The translations under genes were made by a program, and so were the position numbers. Positions 49,273 to 59,627 of a stretch of 64,000 nt of DNA are shown here, one piece after another (the first letter of the stretch is position 1; each line of letters opens with the position of its first letter). The notes under the pieces were generated by a model. The model saw nothing but the letters and a program-made list of their open reading frames with translations. It ran no database searches and had not been told where the DNA came from. The stretch lies in the NCBI RefSeq assembly GCF_004344915.1, contig NZ_SKFG01000020.1, forward strand, positions 1 through 64,000, given 5' to 3'. This stretch comes from Paenibacillus albiflavus. GTDB lineage: Bacteria; Bacillota; Bacilli; Paenibacillales; NBRC-103111.

Positions 49273-50595
49273 ATGAGAATGGTTGATCTTATTGAACGAA
49301 AGCGTGATGGACATGAGCTTACGAAGCAAGAGATCGATTATATTGTGGAAGGATATACCGACGGTTCAATTCCCGATTATCAAATGTCTTCTTTATTAAT
49401 GGCTATCTTCTTTCGTGGAATGACGCCAAGAGAAACATCTGATCTGACACTAGCAATGGTGAATAGTGGGGATACGATTGATCTGTCCGCTATTGAAGGT
49501 ATTAAAGTGGATAAACATAGCACGGGCGGCGTAGGAGATACGACGACAATTGTGCTTGCTCCACTCGTTGCATCCGTTGGTGTACCTGTTGCCAAGCTTT
49601 CCGGCCGTGGATTAGGACATACGGGTGGTACGGTTGATAAATTTGAATCGATTTCTGGTTTCCATGTCGAGATTGAAAATGCACAATTTATTAAACAAGT
49701 GAACGAGATTAAGGTAGCTGTTACTGGATCAACAGGGAACCTAGCTCCTGCAGATAAAAAAATGTATGGTTTGCGTGATGTAACAGGGACTGTCAACTCC
49801 ATTCCGCTTATTGCCAGCTCGATTATGAGTAAGAAAATCGCTTCAGGCTCTGACGCGATTGTGCTGGACGTAAAGGTTGGCGCTGGAGCATTCATGAAAG
49901 ATATTAACGATGCCAAGAAATTGGCACAGGCGATGGTTGAGATCGGCAGTAACGTGGGACGCAATACGATGGCGATTATCTCCGATATGAATCAACCGCT
50001 TGGGTATGCAATTGGGAATGCACTAGAGGTTAAGGAAGCAATCGATACACTGCGCGGTGAAGGACCTGCGGATTTGCATGAATTATGTATTACGCTTGGA
50101 AGCCACATGGTGCTGCTTGCAAAGCATGCTGACAATATTGATGAAGCTCGCCAAATTCTCGAAGAGGCGATCACTAGCGGCAAGGCACTACAAAAGTTCA
50201 AGGAATTTATCGAAGCACAAGGCGGGGATTCTTCGATTATTGATGATCCGAGCAAGCTTCCAGCAGCTAAACATATCATAGAAGTTAAATCGCAAGAGGA
50301 TGGCTATGTATCGAAAATTGTAGCAGATAGCATTGGTACAGCAGCTATGATCTTAGGTGCGGGACGGGCAACGAAAGAATCTGTGATCGATCTTAGTGTA
50401 GGCCTTGTACTTCATAAGAAAATTGGGGATGAAGTGAAGAAGGGAGATACGCTCGTTTCGATTTATAGCAATACAGAGTCTGTAGATGAAGTTATGCAGC
50501 GTATTTATGAATCGTATCAGATCTCAGCTGTTAAGGTGGACTATCCGACACTTGTTTATGCTGAGATTCATGCGCATGATTCTGCCGCCCAGTAA
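49273..50595 (+). CDS. pdp: Pyrimidine-nucleoside phosphorylase
   Basis: The start is ATG 49273, behind GGAGTG; the longer frame from 49201 lacks a site. The 440-residue enzyme splits uridine, thymidine and deoxyuridine into base and (deoxy)ribose 1-phosphate. Family landmarks: [32 protein letters not shown], the signature [20 protein letters not shown], and the phosphate-binding [20 protein letters not shown]. The C-terminal domain has [16 protein letters not shown]. It precedes deoC, so both act in deoxynucleoside salvage. Confidence 0.96.
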   Translation: MRMVDLIERKRDGHELTKQEIDYIVEGYTDGSIPDYQMSSLLMAIFFRGMTPRETSDLTLAMVNSGDTIDLSAIEGIKVDKHSTGGVGDTTTIVLAPLVASVGVPVAKLSGRGLGHTGGTVDKFESISGFHVEIENAQFIKQVNEIKVAVTGSTGNLAPADKKMYGLRDVTGTVNSIPLIASSIMSKKIASGSDAIVLDVKVGAGAFMKDINDAKKLAQAMVEIGSNVGRNTMAIISDMNQPLGYAIGNALEVKEAIDTLRGEGPADLHELCITLGSHMVLLAKHADNIDEARQILEEAITSGKALQKFKEFIEAQGGDSSIIDDPSKLPAAKHIIEVKSQEDGYVSKIVADSIGTAAMILGAGRATKESVIDLSVGLVLHKKIGDEVKKGDTLVSIYSNTESVDEVMQRIYESYQISAVKVDYPTLVYAEIHAHDSAAQ

Positions 50596-50629
50596 ATTCG
50601 ATCATTAATGAAACTTGGAGGAAATTCAT

Positions 50630-51307
50630 ATGGACAAACAACAAATTGCAAGGATGATCGATCATACCCTGCTCAAAGCTGATGCGACCAAAGAGGCTAT
50701 TGTAAAGCTTGCTGAGGAAGCGAAGCAGTACAAGTTCGCTTCTGTATGCGTTAATCCTGCTAATGTGGCGACTGCTTATGAAGTATTAAGGGATACTCCT
50801 GACGTAAAGGTTTGTACCGTTATCGGCTTCCCATTAGGTGCTTCAACACCTGAGGTCAAGGCGTTCGGAGTGAAGGATGCCATTGCAAACGGTGCTACTG
50901 AGGTTGATATGGTCATTAATATCGGTGCACTGAAGGATAAGCAAGATGAGCTCGTGGAACGTGACATTCGCGCAGTTGTTGAAGCTGCACATGGCAAAGC
51001 ATTAACGAAGGTAATTATCGAGACTTGTTTACTTTCCGAGGAAGAAAAGGTACGTGCTTGTAAGCTATCCGTGCGTGCAGGAGCTGACTTTGTCAAAACC
51101 TCAACTGGCTTCTCAACGGGTGGGGCAACAGCAGCAGATATATCGCTTATGCGCCAAACTGTAGGTCCTGACATCGGCGTTAAAGCTTCTGGCGGAATCC
51201 GCAGCTATGAGGATTTTCAGGCCATGGTTGCGGCTGGAGCAACTCGTATTGGCGCTAGCTCCGGTGTTGCGATCATGCAAGGTGAGCAGTCAAGTTCGAC
51301 CTATTAA
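50630..51307 (+). CDS. deoC: Deoxyribose-phosphate aldolase
   Basis: A 225-residue TIM-barrel enzyme (start ATG 50630 after GGAGG) that splits deoxyribose 5-phosphate to acetaldehyde and glyceraldehyde 3-phosphate. The first strand contains [14 protein letters not shown]; the catalytic Lys is in [16 protein letters not shown] and a second Lys in [23 protein letters not shown] completes the motif set. It follows pdp by 34 nt and completes the pathway from pyrimidine deoxynucleosides. The downstream aldehyde dehydrogenase could handle the acetaldehyde. Confidence 0.97.
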   Translation: MDKQQIARMIDHTLLKADATKEAIVKLAEEAKQYKFASVCVNPANVATAYEVLRDTPDVKVCTVIGFPLGASTPEVKAFGVKDAIANGATEVDMVINIGALKDKQDELVERDIRAVVEAAHGKALTKVIIETCLLSEEEKVRACKLSVRAGADFVKTSTGFSTGGATAADISLMRQTVGPDIGVKASGGIRSYEDFQAMVAAGATRIGASSGVAIMQGEQSSSTY

Positions 51308-51337
51308 ATAAACTTCAAAGGGTGTAGCAAGCAGCAA

Positions 51338-51362
51338 GGGGTTGTCATTTATGACAACCTCT
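51338..51362 (+). terminator. Weak hairpin after deoC
   Basis: GGTTGTC pairs with GACAACC around ATTTAT, with only a TCT following. Termination is probably partial. Confidence 0.45.
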
Positions 51363-51446
51363 ATATGCAGTTGATGATGCTATTCAGTTAGCAATCCATG
51401 AAGAAAGGTCGTATATAATGGATACATGAGGGTGGAGGTGTTAAGG

Positions 51447-52304
51447 ATGTCTACGATTTCTACGAAATCTGTTGTCATAATTACAGGGGCATCGAGTGGA
51501 TTTGGCTTATTGACAGCACTTGAATTTGCCAAGCAGGGCTATCAGGTCATTGCTACAATGCGGAATTTGGATAAGAAACATGATTTAATACATCAGGCGA
51601 CACAATTAGGGGTAGCTGATCAAATAGAATGCCTGCAGCTTGACGTAACTATACCGGTTGAAGCCACATTCTTGATAGCTAATGTAATTGTCAAGTACGG
51701 CCGAATAGATGTACTCGTTAATAATGCTGGAACTGCTTATGGTGGCTATATTGAGGAAATTCCACGAGAGGACTGGGATAAACAGCTAGATACGAATTTC
51801 TTTGGTCTAGTTACCGTAACACAAGCTGTATTGCCTCATATGAGAACCAGACAGCAAGGGAAAATCATTAATATTAGCAGCGTTAGTGGTAGATTCGGTT
51901 TCCCTGGTATCGCACCTTATGCAGCTTCCAAATTTGCGGTTGAAGGTTTTAGTGAATCTTTGCGTCTTGAAATGCTGCCGTTTGGGATCTATACGGTCCT
52001 TATTGAACCGGCGTCCTATCATACAGATATTTGGAACAAAGGCTTTGACCATATCGCAACTAGGGTGAATAAGGAATCTCCTTATCGCGATCATCTTGAA
52101 GATATCCTGCGATTCTCTAAGCAATCGGCCTCCAATGCAGGTGATCCTCACAATGTTGCTAGTCTCATTGTTCGCGTTGCAGGCCTCAAGGCACCTAGGC
52201 TTCGTTATATGGTTGGCAGGGGTTCAACACTCTCTTTACTCGCTAAGACCCTGCTGCCTTGGAAGTGGTATGAACGAATCATAGTAAGGCAGCTTCGCAA
52301 ATAA
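51447..52304 (+). CDS. Short-chain dehydrogenase/reductase
   Basis: A 285-residue classical SDR (start ATG 51447, seven nt after GGAGGTG). The cofactor motif TGASSGFG, NNAGTAYGG, the catalytic Ser in ISSVSGRFG, and Tyr-xxx-Lys in PYAASKFAVEG are all present. It resembles Bacillus YusZ-type SDRs of unknown substrate. An Arg in the ATMRNLDK segment suggests NADPH preference (inference). Confidence 0.92.
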   Translation: MSTISTKSVVIITGASSGFGLLTALEFAKQGYQVIATMRNLDKKHDLIHQATQLGVADQIECLQLDVTIPVEATFLIANVIVKYGRIDVLVNNAGTAYGGYIEEIPREDWDKQLDTNFFGLVTVTQAVLPHMRTRQQGKIINISSVSGRFGFPGIAPYAASKFAVEGFSESLRLEMLPFGIYTVLIEPASYHTDIWNKGFDHIATRVNKESPYRDHLEDILRFSKQSASNAGDPHNVASLIVRVAGLKAPRLRYMVGRGSTLSLLAKTLLPWKWYERIIVRQLRK

Positions 52305-52389
52305 ATCGTTGTATGATGCTGCAATTGGCATATTTGGTTCATAAATCAGTATACATGGTACTAACTCTAAGATAGAAGGAGATGGTGGC

Positions 52390-53910
52390 ATGATTTATGA
52401 ACAACCTGGATCAGCTAACAGTAAAGTATCGTTCCGCAGTCGATACAATAATTACATAGGTGGAGAATGGGTCGCACCTGTTCGGGAGGAGTATTTCTCA
52501 AATCCTTCTCCAGTCAATGGCAAAGCATTCTGCGAGGTTGCACGTTCAACGGAAGAAGACATCGAGAAGGCATTGGATGCAGCGCATGCCGCTAAATCAA
52601 GTTGGGGCAGAACTTCACCAGCTCATAGAGCGCAAATCCTGAATCAGATAGCAGATCGTATGCAAGCTAATCTTGAGATGCTTGCGGTTGCGGAGACTTG
52701 GGATAACGGAAAGCCAGTTCGTGAGACTTTAGCTGCTGATTTGCCGCTTGCGATTGATCACTTTAGATACTTTGCAGGTGTCATTCGAGCACAGGAAGGT
52801 ACACTGAGTGAGATTAACGAACATACGGTAGCCTATCATTTTCATGAGCCGCTAGGCGTTGTTGGACAGATTATCCCGTGGAATTTTCCTATCTTGATGG
52901 CAACTTGGAAGCTGGCACCTGCACTTGCTGCGGGCAACTGTGTGGTACTTAAACCAGCAGAGCAGACGCCTGCAAGCATTATGGTGCTGATGGAATTGAT
53001 TGGAGATCTTCTACCGCCAGGCGTAGTTAATGTTGTAAACGGTTTCGGATTTGAAGCAGGTAAGCCGCTTGCTTGCAGCAATCGTGTATCTAAAGTTGCC
53101 TTTACGGGAGAGACGACGACAGGCAGACTGATTATGCAGTATGCTTCTGAGAATATTATTCCGGTTACACTTGAGCTTGGCGGCAAATCGCCAAATGTGT
53201 TCTTTGATGACGTATTCGCGAAGAAAGATCAGTTCGCAGACAAAGCGCTTGAGGGCTTTACGATGTTTGCGCTGAATCAAGGCGAGGTATGTACTTGTCC
53301 TTCCCGCGCATTAGTCCAACAAAGCTTCTATAGTGACTTTATGGATTTGGCCGTTAAGCGCACGAGACAAGTCAAGCAGGGGAATCCGCTTGATACAGAG
53401 ACGATGATCGGCGCGCAAGCATCGATAGATCAACTGGAGAAAATCATGAGCTATATCGACCTAGGTAAACGTGAAGGAGCTGAGATTCTTACAGGCGGGG
53501 AGCGCAATATTCTATCTGGCGATCTCGCCGAAGGCTATTATGTGTCGCCTACCGTATTTGCTGGCCATAATAAAATGCGCATTTTCCAAGAAGAGATCTT
53601 TGGACCTGTCGTATCCGTTACAAGCTTCAACGATTTTGACGATGCTCTTTCCATTGCTAATGATACTTTGTATGGATTAGGAGCGGGTGTATGGACCCGT
53701 GATATGAATACGGCATATCGCATGGGTAGAGGAATCGAGGCAGGACGTGTATGGGTCAACTGTTATCACGATTATCCAGCTCATGCAGCTTTCGGAGGCT
53801 ATAAGCAGTCGGGGATCGGGCGTGAGAATCATAAGATGATGCTGAACCATTATCAGCAGACCAAGAACCTGCTCGTTAGCTATAGTCCGAATGCATTAGG
53901 CTTCTTCTAA
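52390..53910 (+). CDS. Aldehyde dehydrogenase, AcoD/ExaC-like
   Basis: A 506-residue NAD-dependent enzyme that oxidises aldehydes such as acetaldehyde. Catalytic Cys301 lies in [11 protein letters not shown], the double Cys typical of the AcoD/ExaC group, and the general base Glu262 is in [11 protein letters not shown]. The cofactor loop [20 protein letters not shown] and a late [21 protein letters not shown] are present. It precedes a DUF779 gene by five nt, a pair known for this group. Together with DeoC upstream it could clear acetaldehyde. Confidence 0.95.
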   Translation: MIYEQPGSANSKVSFRSRYNNYIGGEWVAPVREEYFSNPSPVNGKAFCEVARSTEEDIEKALDAAHAAKSSWGRTSPAHRAQILNQIADRMQANLEMLAVAETWDNGKPVRETLAADLPLAIDHFRYFAGVIRAQEGTLSEINEHTVAYHFHEPLGVVGQIIPWNFPILMATWKLAPALAAGNCVVLKPAEQTPASIMVLMELIGDLLPPGVVNVVNGFGFEAGKPLACSNRVSKVAFTGETTTGRLIMQYASENIIPVTLELGGKSPNVFFDDVFAKKDQFADKALEGFTMFALNQGEVCTCPSRALVQQSFYSDFMDLAVKRTRQVKQGNPLDTETMIGAQASIDQLEKIMSYIDLGKREGAEILTGGERNILSGDLAEGYYVSPTVFAGHNKMRIFQEEIFGPVVSVTSFNDFDDALSIANDTLYGLGAGVWTRDMNTAYRMGRGIEAGRVWVNCYHDYPAHAAFGGYKQSGIGRENHKMMLNHYQQTKNLLVSYSPNALGFF

Positions 53911-53915
53911 GCGTA

Positions 53916-54257
53916 ATGAGTAAAGAGACGGAGCCTAAAGTAATGGCAACTCCCACGGCGCTTGAGCTAATAGAGAGACTTAGAGAGAAGTATGGCGATC
54001 TGATGTTTCATCAATCTGGCGGATGCTGTGACGGCAGTGCGCCGATGTGCTTCCGCGCAGGTGAATTCAAGGTAGGAGGTCAGGATGTCTACTTAGGCGA
54101 CATAGGTGATGTACCCTTCTTTATAGGAGCTGCTCAATATGAGTATTGGCAGCATACACAATTAATTATCGATGTTGTTCCTGGGCGTGGTGCTGGCTTC
54201 TCACTTGAGGGTCCAGAAGGTGTCAGATTCCTGACGCGTTCTCGTTTGTTTGAATAG
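53916..54257 (+). CDS. DUF779-family protein
   Basis: A 113-residue protein of the DUF779 family, whose genes nearly always follow an aldehyde dehydrogenase. Family features are MFHQSGGCCDGSAPMCF near residue 30 (conserved Cys-Cys and Cys), VYLGDIGDVPFFIGA, YEYWQHTQLIIDVVPGRG and FSLEGPEG. Function unknown; metal binding by the Cys motif is possible. The start at ATG 53916 lacks a strong site, suggesting translational coupling with the dehydrogenase gene. Confidence 0.92.
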   Translation: MSKETEPKVMATPTALELIERLREKYGDLMFHQSGGCCDGSAPMCFRAGEFKVGGQDVYLGDIGDVPFFIGAAQYEYWQHTQLIIDVVPGRGAGFSLEGPEGVRFLTRSRLFE

Positions 54258-54410
54258 GTAGTTCGTCAGCAATTGGCCGTTTCCTAATCTTAGGGAGCGG
54301 TTTAATTTCTGTTGATTGGTACTTGCAGACAAGGTGATGAAGAAGGAATTATGTTATACTAGGAAAGGGGTTGTTGATCTTAATATTGATGATTAAAAGG
54401 AGCAAGCAAT

Positions 54411-54815
54411 ATGAATATTGCCTTTTTTCTGTTGCCCAAAAATGAAGTTGCCTATTTAACAGAGCAATTTACTTTGCGCCAAGCGCTAGAGAAAATGGAA
54501 TACCATCGCTATACATCGATTCCGATTTTGAATAAAGAGGGCAAATATGTAGGGACTATTACAGAAGGAGACATTCTGTGGTTCTTCAAAAATACAGCGA
54601 ATTTATCGTTAGAGAATGCACATCGTCATTTTATTTCGGAAGTTCCTATTCAGAGGCCGAATCAATCTGTACGCATAGATGCTAATATGGAAGATTTGAT
54701 TAGCCTTGCCAAAGTGCAGAACTTCGTACCGATTGTAGATGATCTGGATAATTTCATAGGAATCGTTAGAAGAAGCGACATTATCGAATATTGTGCGAGC
54801 AAAATGCTATTTTAG
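54411..54815 (+). CDS. CBS-domain pair protein
   Basis: A 134-residue protein made up of two CBS domains. The first has LEKMEYHRYTSIPILNKEGK and YVGTITEGDILWF. The second has MEDLISLAKVQNFVPIVDDL and FIGIVRRSDIIEY. Such stand-alone Bateman modules bind adenine nucleotides or c-di-AMP and regulate partners (for example Bacillus CbpA/B-type proteins). AAGGAG precedes ATG 54411. The stop codon falls at the first bases of repeat copy C. Confidence 0.9.
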   Translation: MNIAFFLLPKNEVAYLTEQFTLRQALEKMEYHRYTSIPILNKEGKYVGTITEGDILWFFKNTANLSLENAHRHFISEVPIQRPNQSVRIDANMEDLISLAKVQNFVPIVDDLDNFIGIVRRSDIIEYCASKMLF

Positions 54816-54908
54816 TATGATAGAATTCCTAACTTTTGTTTCATAAATTCTAAGTAATACCTTAAGAAACGTGTTCCGTCCCTACAAGGACGCTGCAACC
54901 GTTTCTTT
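54814..54908 (+). repeat. Two-hairpin repeat, copy C
   Basis: This copy starts at the stop codon of the CBS gene. Outer stem I is weakened (AGTATGA opposite TAATACC), the inner AGAATT/ATAAATTCT partly holds, and hairpin II keeps AAGAAACG/CGTTTCTT. Its apical stem is entirely different in sequence (CGTCC/GGACG) but still pairs perfectly. Confidence 0.82.
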
Positions 54909-55015
54909 TTGGAACATAATTATCTAATTTATCACAATTTTCCGAATTGACATATTAATCCACAGGTTGTTAATATGGGATTGTAGTGATTTAATTCTGA
55001 GGAGGACAAGTATCT

Positions 55016-57226
55016 ATGAAGAAGAAGGCCAATTCATTTCGTAAAATGCTTGCTGCGTCCGTTGCCGCTACAATGCTTATTATGCCAATGGCAACTGCAG
55101 CAGCAGCAGAAACAACGGGTCCAGATTTGAAATTGCGATTGATGGAAACGACAGATATTCATACGAATATCATGAACTATGACTATTATCAGGATAGTGT
55201 TACGAATGAGTTTGGATTGGCGAAAACAGCTTCTTTAATTAAGAAATATCGCGATGATGCGAAGAACAGCTTGCTGTTTGATAACGGTGACTTAATTCAA
55301 GGGAATCCGATGGGGGATGTAATGGCGAAGGTTGATCCTCTTAAGGACGGAGAAACACATCCTGTTTATAAAGCCATGAATCTATTAGACTATGACGCAG
55401 CGAACATTGGAAATCATGAGTTTAACTTTGGGTTAGAGTTCCTGCAGCGCAGTTTAAAAGGAGCAGATTTCCCCTATGTAAATGCCAACATCTATGTTGA
55501 CGATAAAGATAACAATCCTGACAATGATAAGAATTACTTTACTCCTTATCTTCTGCTAGATCGCACCTTCAAGGATGAGAAGGGCAATGATCAGAAGCTG
55601 AAGATTGGTGTGATTGGATTTGTTCCACCTCAAATCATGAATTGGGATCAAGCTAATCTTGAAGGTAAAGTCATCGTGAAGGACATTGTTGAAACAGCTA
55701 ACAAATTCGTTCCCCAAATGATTAAAGAAGGTGCTGACTTAGTTATTGCAATTCCGCATTCAGGTTTTGGATCAGTGGAAGGCACGGGCAATGACGAGAA
55801 TGCAGCTTATCTATTAAGTAAAGTTCCTGGTATTGACGCAATATTATTCGGACATGCGCATGTGACATTCCCGAATGAGAAATTTGCAGGACCTGCTGGC
55901 GTTGATCTTGCGAAAGCGGGAGTCGATATGAAGAAAGGAACAATCAATGGAGTTGCTGCTGTTGAGCCTGGCTTCTGGGGGGACAATCTGGGTGTTATCG
56001 ATTTGAGCCTAAGTAAGGTTGATGGCAAATGGAAAGTCGTTGATTCGCAATCCAGCGTAATTCCGATTTACGATAAAGCGAACAAAAAAGCGCTTGTTGA
56101 TGCAGATCAAGCAATCGTAGATTCGGTTAAAGCTGAGCATGAAGAAACCTTGAAGTATGTTCGTGGATCTGTTGGCAAATCAACAGCGCCGATTAACAGT
56201 TACTTTGCTCTTATTCAAGATGATCCTTCCATTCAGCTTGTAACGAATGCACAAAAGTGGTACGTCGAGAAGAACATCAAAGGCACTGAGTTAGATGGCC
56301 TTCCTGTACTTTCAGCAGGTGCTCCTTTCAAAGCTGGCGGACGTAATGGAGTTAGCTATTATACGGATATTCCAGTTGGCGATCTTGCAGTTAAGAACAT
56401 GGCTGACCTGTATGTTTATCCTAATACACTCTATGCAGTGTTGATTACAGGTGATTTGGTAAAAGAATGGCTAGAGCGTTCTGCGGGACAATTTAATCAA
56501 ATTGATCCGAATAAAACAGAAGAACAGCCTCTAGTGAATGATACGTTCCCAACATATAACTTTGACGTGATTGATGGTGTTACATACAAAATTGACGTAA
56601 CACAGCCTTCCAAGTATGATGTTGGCGGTAAGCTGTTGAATAAAGACGCAAATCGGATTAAGGATTTACAATTCAATGGTAAACCAATTAATGGAGCGGA
56701 TAAATTCATCGTTGTAACGAATAATTACCGCGCAGGTGGCGGAGGCAATTTCCCAGGTGCTAATGGCAGCACAATCGTCATCAGCTCGCCAGATGAGAAT
56801 CGTCAAATCGTTATCGATTACATTCGTGAGAACGGAACGATTAACCCATCTGCTGATAATAACTGGTCTATTGCTCCAATTAACGATAAAGTGAAGGTCA
56901 CATTTGAAACTTCACCTAAGGCTCAAGAGCTGGCAGCTAGCAACAGTGCTTTGAAGTATGTTGATACGAATAAAGAAACAGGCTTTGCTAAGTTTATTTT
57001 GGATACGACTAAGCTTGGAACAACGACTGTAACAGTACCAACTGCACCAACAGGAGAACCAACTACTTCTGCCGGAGAACAGATTTATGTGGTTAAAGCA
57101 GGAGATGTACTTTCCAGAATTGCGAAGTCTTATGGTTTAGATTGGAGAGAGCTTGCAGCATATAATAAGCTCGCGAATCCACATTTAATTCTAATTGGAC
57201 AACAAATCAAAATTCCAGCGAAATAA
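55016..57226 (+). CDS. Exported 2',3'-cyclic-nucleotide phosphodiesterase/3'-nucleotidase with LysM
   Basis: A 736-residue secreted metallophosphatase. The signal peptide (MLAASVAATMLIMPMATAAAAE) ends near residue 33. The metallophosphatase domain (~38-310) has METTDIHTN, LFDNGDLIQGNPMGD, ANIGNHEFNFG and FGHAHVTFP. The 5'-nucleotidase C-terminal domain (~390-600) contains VTNNYRAGGGGNFPG. A LysM motif (~690-735; YVVKAGDVLSRIAKSYGLDW) anchors it to peptidoglycan. It would scavenge nucleotides outside the cell. AGGAGG precedes ATG 55016. Confidence 0.95.
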   Translation: MKKKANSFRKMLAASVAATMLIMPMATAAAAETTGPDLKLRLMETTDIHTNIMNYDYYQDSVTNEFGLAKTASLIKKYRDDAKNSLLFDNGDLIQGNPMGDVMAKVDPLKDGETHPVYKAMNLLDYDAANIGNHEFNFGLEFLQRSLKGADFPYVNANIYVDDKDNNPDNDKNYFTPYLLLDRTFKDEKGNDQKLKIGVIGFVPPQIMNWDQANLEGKVIVKDIVETANKFVPQMIKEGADLVIAIPHSGFGSVEGTGNDENAAYLLSKVPGIDAILFGHAHVTFPNEKFAGPAGVDLAKAGVDMKKGTINGVAAVEPGFWGDNLGVIDLSLSKVDGKWKVVDSQSSVIPIYDKANKKALVDADQAIVDSVKAEHEETLKYVRGSVGKSTAPINSYFALIQDDPSIQLVTNAQKWYVEKNIKGTELDGLPVLSAGAPFKAGGRNGVSYYTDIPVGDLAVKNMADLYVYPNTLYAVLITGDLVKEWLERSAGQFNQIDPNKTEEQPLVNDTFPTYNFDVIDGVTYKIDVTQPSKYDVGGKLLNKDANRIKDLQFNGKPINGADKFIVVTNNYRAGGGGNFPGANGSTIVISSPDENRQIVIDYIRENGTINPSADNNWSIAPINDKVKVTFETSPKAQELAASNSALKYVDTNKETGFAKFILDTTKLGTTTVTVPTAPTGEPTTSAGEQIYVVKAGDVLSRIAKSYGLDWRELAAYNKLANPHLILIGQQIKIPAK

Positions 57227-57239
57227 TAACTTCATCATC

Positions 57240-57275
57240 AGCCCCTTTGAAGAGCAATCTTCTTAGGGGCTGCTT
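57240..57275 (+). terminator. Terminator after the nucleotidase gene
   Basis: AGCCCCT-AGA pairs with TCT-AGGGGCT, followed by a weak GCTTTATG. Confidence 0.7.
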
Positions 57276-57342
57276 TATGTTATAATATACCTAGCTGACA
57301 TAGGGCATTGATCGTGATAACAAAGGAGGTACTCGTACGGAT

Positions 57343-57969
57343 ATGCTAAGAAATTTGACTGTCTTTGATTTTGAGACGACGGGATTAGATCCACAAAGGG
57401 ATCGAGTCATTGAGATCGCAGCCATTCGTGTGATTGATGGCGTTGTTGCAAGTGAATTTCGTACACTTGTCCAATATGATGGCAAGCTTGCGCCGAAGAT
57501 AACAGAAATCACGGGGATTACGGATGAGGATCTTGCTTATGGCATGGATGAAGTAACAGCATTCAAGATTTTGAATCGTTTTCTAGGGAATCATGTACTA
57601 GTTGCACATAATGCTGCGTTTGATTTAAGCTTCCTGCACTATACACTTAAGCGGCTAGCGGGCCGATCCTTTAACAATTCCTTCCTTGATACATTGACGA
57701 TTAGTAGAGATCGCAGTGTTTATCCCTATACGTTAAGTGATATGTGCAATCGGTATGCTGTTCCGCTCGAAGGAGCTCATCGGGCACTGAATGATGTAAA
57801 TGGATGTTGGAAGCTGTTAGAAGCTTTATATAATGAAGCTCCAATTGATACATATATAAACAAGCTTGGATATCTAAAAAAATATGGTCCGCCCAAGTGG
57901 ATGCCAGATTATGCAATTCCTGTGGCACAAGAAAATGTGTATGAAGACCGCATTAGAGGCAATGCGTAA
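57343..57969 (+). CDS. DnaQ-like 3'-5' exonuclease
   Basis: A 208-residue DEDDh exonuclease. Exo I is VFDFETTGLDP with Asp and Glu metal ligands, Exo II is VAHNAAFDLSFL, and Exo III is the His/Asp pair in EGAHRALNDV. It resembles the epsilon-like proofreading domains that are encoded separately in Firmicutes. AGGAGG lies 11 nt before ATG 57343, somewhat far but the best available. Role in repair or RNA turnover is open. Confidence 0.92.
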   Translation: MLRNLTVFDFETTGLDPQRDRVIEIAAIRVIDGVVASEFRTLVQYDGKLAPKITEITGITDEDLAYGMDEVTAFKILNRFLGNHVLVAHNAAFDLSFLHYTLKRLAGRSFNNSFLDTLTISRDRSVYPYTLSDMCNRYAVPLEGAHRALNDVNGCWKLLEALYNEAPIDTYINKLGYLKKYGPPKWMPDYAIPVAQENVYEDRIRGNA

Positions 57970-57989
57970 TTGTTGTGTTGATATGAATA

Positions 57990-58027
57990 AAGCGACTGGG
58001 GAGAAGAAGATTCCTCAGTCGCTTTTG
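57990..58027 (+). terminator. Terminator after the exonuclease gene
   Basis: AAGCGACTG-GGAG pairs with CTCC-type bases and CAGTCGCTT, then TTG. Confidence 0.8.
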
Positions 58028-58094
58028 TATGATATTTCCTGTTCAGGGGAGACTTGATGTTAAGGTACCGTTAGCAAACAGGAGGTAATCGATC

Positions 58095-58295
58095 ATGGCA
58101 ATAAAATGGTATCAACAAATGTGGGTTGTCGTCATTGTGAATATCTTGTTTTTGCCTGCTGGTATCTTATTAATTCTCATGAATAGCAGATGGCCCAGCA
58201 GCAAGAAATTCATGTGGATCGTGCTTTTCTCAGCTATTTATATCGCTATGTATTATTTAACTACACATGGTAACTTTATTTCACACAATCCGTAG
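58095..58295 (+). CDS. Small membrane protein with two transmembrane segments
   Basis: A 66-residue protein with AGGAGG before ATG 58095. Transmembrane segments lie at about residues 9-29 (MWVVVIVNILFLPAGILLIL) and 39-56 (FMWIVLFSAIYIAMYYLT), separated by NSRWPSSKK. No family is recognised. It is convergent with the HemAT-like gene, with only nine nt between the stops. Confidence 0.7.
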   Translation: MAIKWYQQMWVVVIVNILFLPAGILLILMNSRWPSSKKFMWIVLFSAIYIAMYYLTTHGNFISHNP

Positions 58296-58304
58296 CGTCT
58301 GAAA

Positions 58305-59627
58305 TTACATGTTGTAAGTGACTTGCTTGATCGTTTCAGCGGATATTGCTAACTGACGCGTCGAAGAGCCAATTTCATCGATTGCATTGACAAGGGAATG
58401 GATTTCCATATTCACTTTATCAATTTCTCGCATATTATGTTCCATCGATTGGACAATCTGATCAAATACCTCTTGCGTCTTGACAGACTCCTGTTTGCCT
58501 TGTGACATCAAGACTTGAACATCTTGAATAGATGCGACCACTTGACTTGTGAAAGTAGCTGATTGTGAAACTAAATCCGTAATTTGACTAACTGTTAAGC
58601 GGGAATCCTCAGATAGCTTTTGTACTTCCTTTGCCACAACTGCAAAGCTTCTTCCATATTCCCCGGCACGAGATGCTTCGATGGCTGCGTTGAATGACAG
58701 CATTTTGGTTTGCTTGGCAATCCCTTCAACAATATCAATAACTCGATTTATCTGATCAGAGGCTTGATTTAATTGGCTGATTGCAGTTTCCATTTGCTTT
58801 GTTTTGTCATGAATCAATTTCATATGGGAAACAAGCTGCTCCAGCATAGTTTGCCCCTCTGTTGCCATTTCCTTGGTGTTCTTTGAATTTCCAACGGTTT
58901 GCTGGAAGGAATCATTGAATTGTGTGCTGCTCGTAATTAAAGTTTGGACAAAAGAGTCGGTTTGTTCGCTTAGCTGAATGAGTTCGTTGTTCACTTTCGA
59001 CATTTTCATTTTAACTTCTTCTTTGACGCGTTCGTACTGCTGCTCAAGAGCGAGCATATGCTTTTTCTCATAAGCATCGAGGACAAGCTGCTGTTCAAAG
59101 TTAAGAAGCTTCGCAATGATATTGTTGATGATCTGAGCTTCTTCTTGATTGTGAAATTTTTTACTAATTACATTACTAAAAGAGTTTTGAAGCTTCTGGA
59201 AGGCACCTAGGTACCACTTAGATTCAAGACCGATTCGATGATGTGCTTCTGCAATTTTAAGTCTGGTTCGGATGTATTCCTCATCAATTGTTCCACAGAA
59301 CATTTGCAATAGATGCTGTTTAAGTGTAGCTCTTAAACGGTCTATCGAACTATACTTAGCAATCATTTGTTTAAGTTTAGGGATATCTAGAACACTTTGA
59401 TAAAATCCGGTAATAATCTCATCAATATGTTCCTCGATTAACGGCTGAAGTTTCTTGATCATTTTAAGATCCTCCACCGTTAGCCCGATCAATTTCATCT
59501 GGGATACAAGTTCGGTTCCATTAAACGATTCTATTGTTGCAGTTTCTTCTGATGCTTCGTTTATCCAATTTTTGTCTTGTTTATTGCCAAACGAGAGAAA
59601 ATTGGATAATTTCTGAAATGGACACAT
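58305..59627 (-). CDS. Globin-coupled chemotaxis transducer, HemAT-like
   Basis: A 440-residue soluble receptor; the second ATG (59627) is preferred, since GAGGAG directly abuts the first (59636). Residues ~45-185 form a protoglobin sensor domain: IEEHIDEIITGFYQSVLD and the proximal-His helix with AEAHHRIGLESKWYLGAFQ. From ~215 on it is a methyl-accepting signalling domain with long coiled coil and the conserved hairpin tip IAKQTKMLSFNAAIEASRAG. It would sense oxygen through heme and signal to CheA. No other chemotaxis gene is in the window. Confidence 0.93.
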   Translation of the reverse strand: MCPFQKLSNFLSFGNKQDKNWINEASEETATIESFNGTELVSQMKLIGLTVEDLKMIKKLQPLIEEHIDEIITGFYQSVLDIPKLKQMIAKYSSIDRLRATLKQHLLQMFCGTIDEEYIRTRLKIAEAHHRIGLESKWYLGAFQKLQNSFSNVISKKFHNQEEAQIINNIIAKLLNFEQQLVLDAYEKKHMLALEQQYERVKEEVKMKMSKVNNELIQLSEQTDSFVQTLITSSTQFNDSFQQTVGNSKNTKEMATEGQTMLEQLVSHMKLIHDKTKQMETAISQLNQASDQINRVIDIVEGIAKQTKMLSFNAAIEASRAGEYGRSFAVVAKEVQKLSEDSRLTVSQITDLVSQSATFTSQVVASIQDVQVLMSQGKQESVKTQEVFDQIVQSMEHNMREIDKVNMEIHSLVNAIDEIGSSTRQLAISAETIKQVTYNM

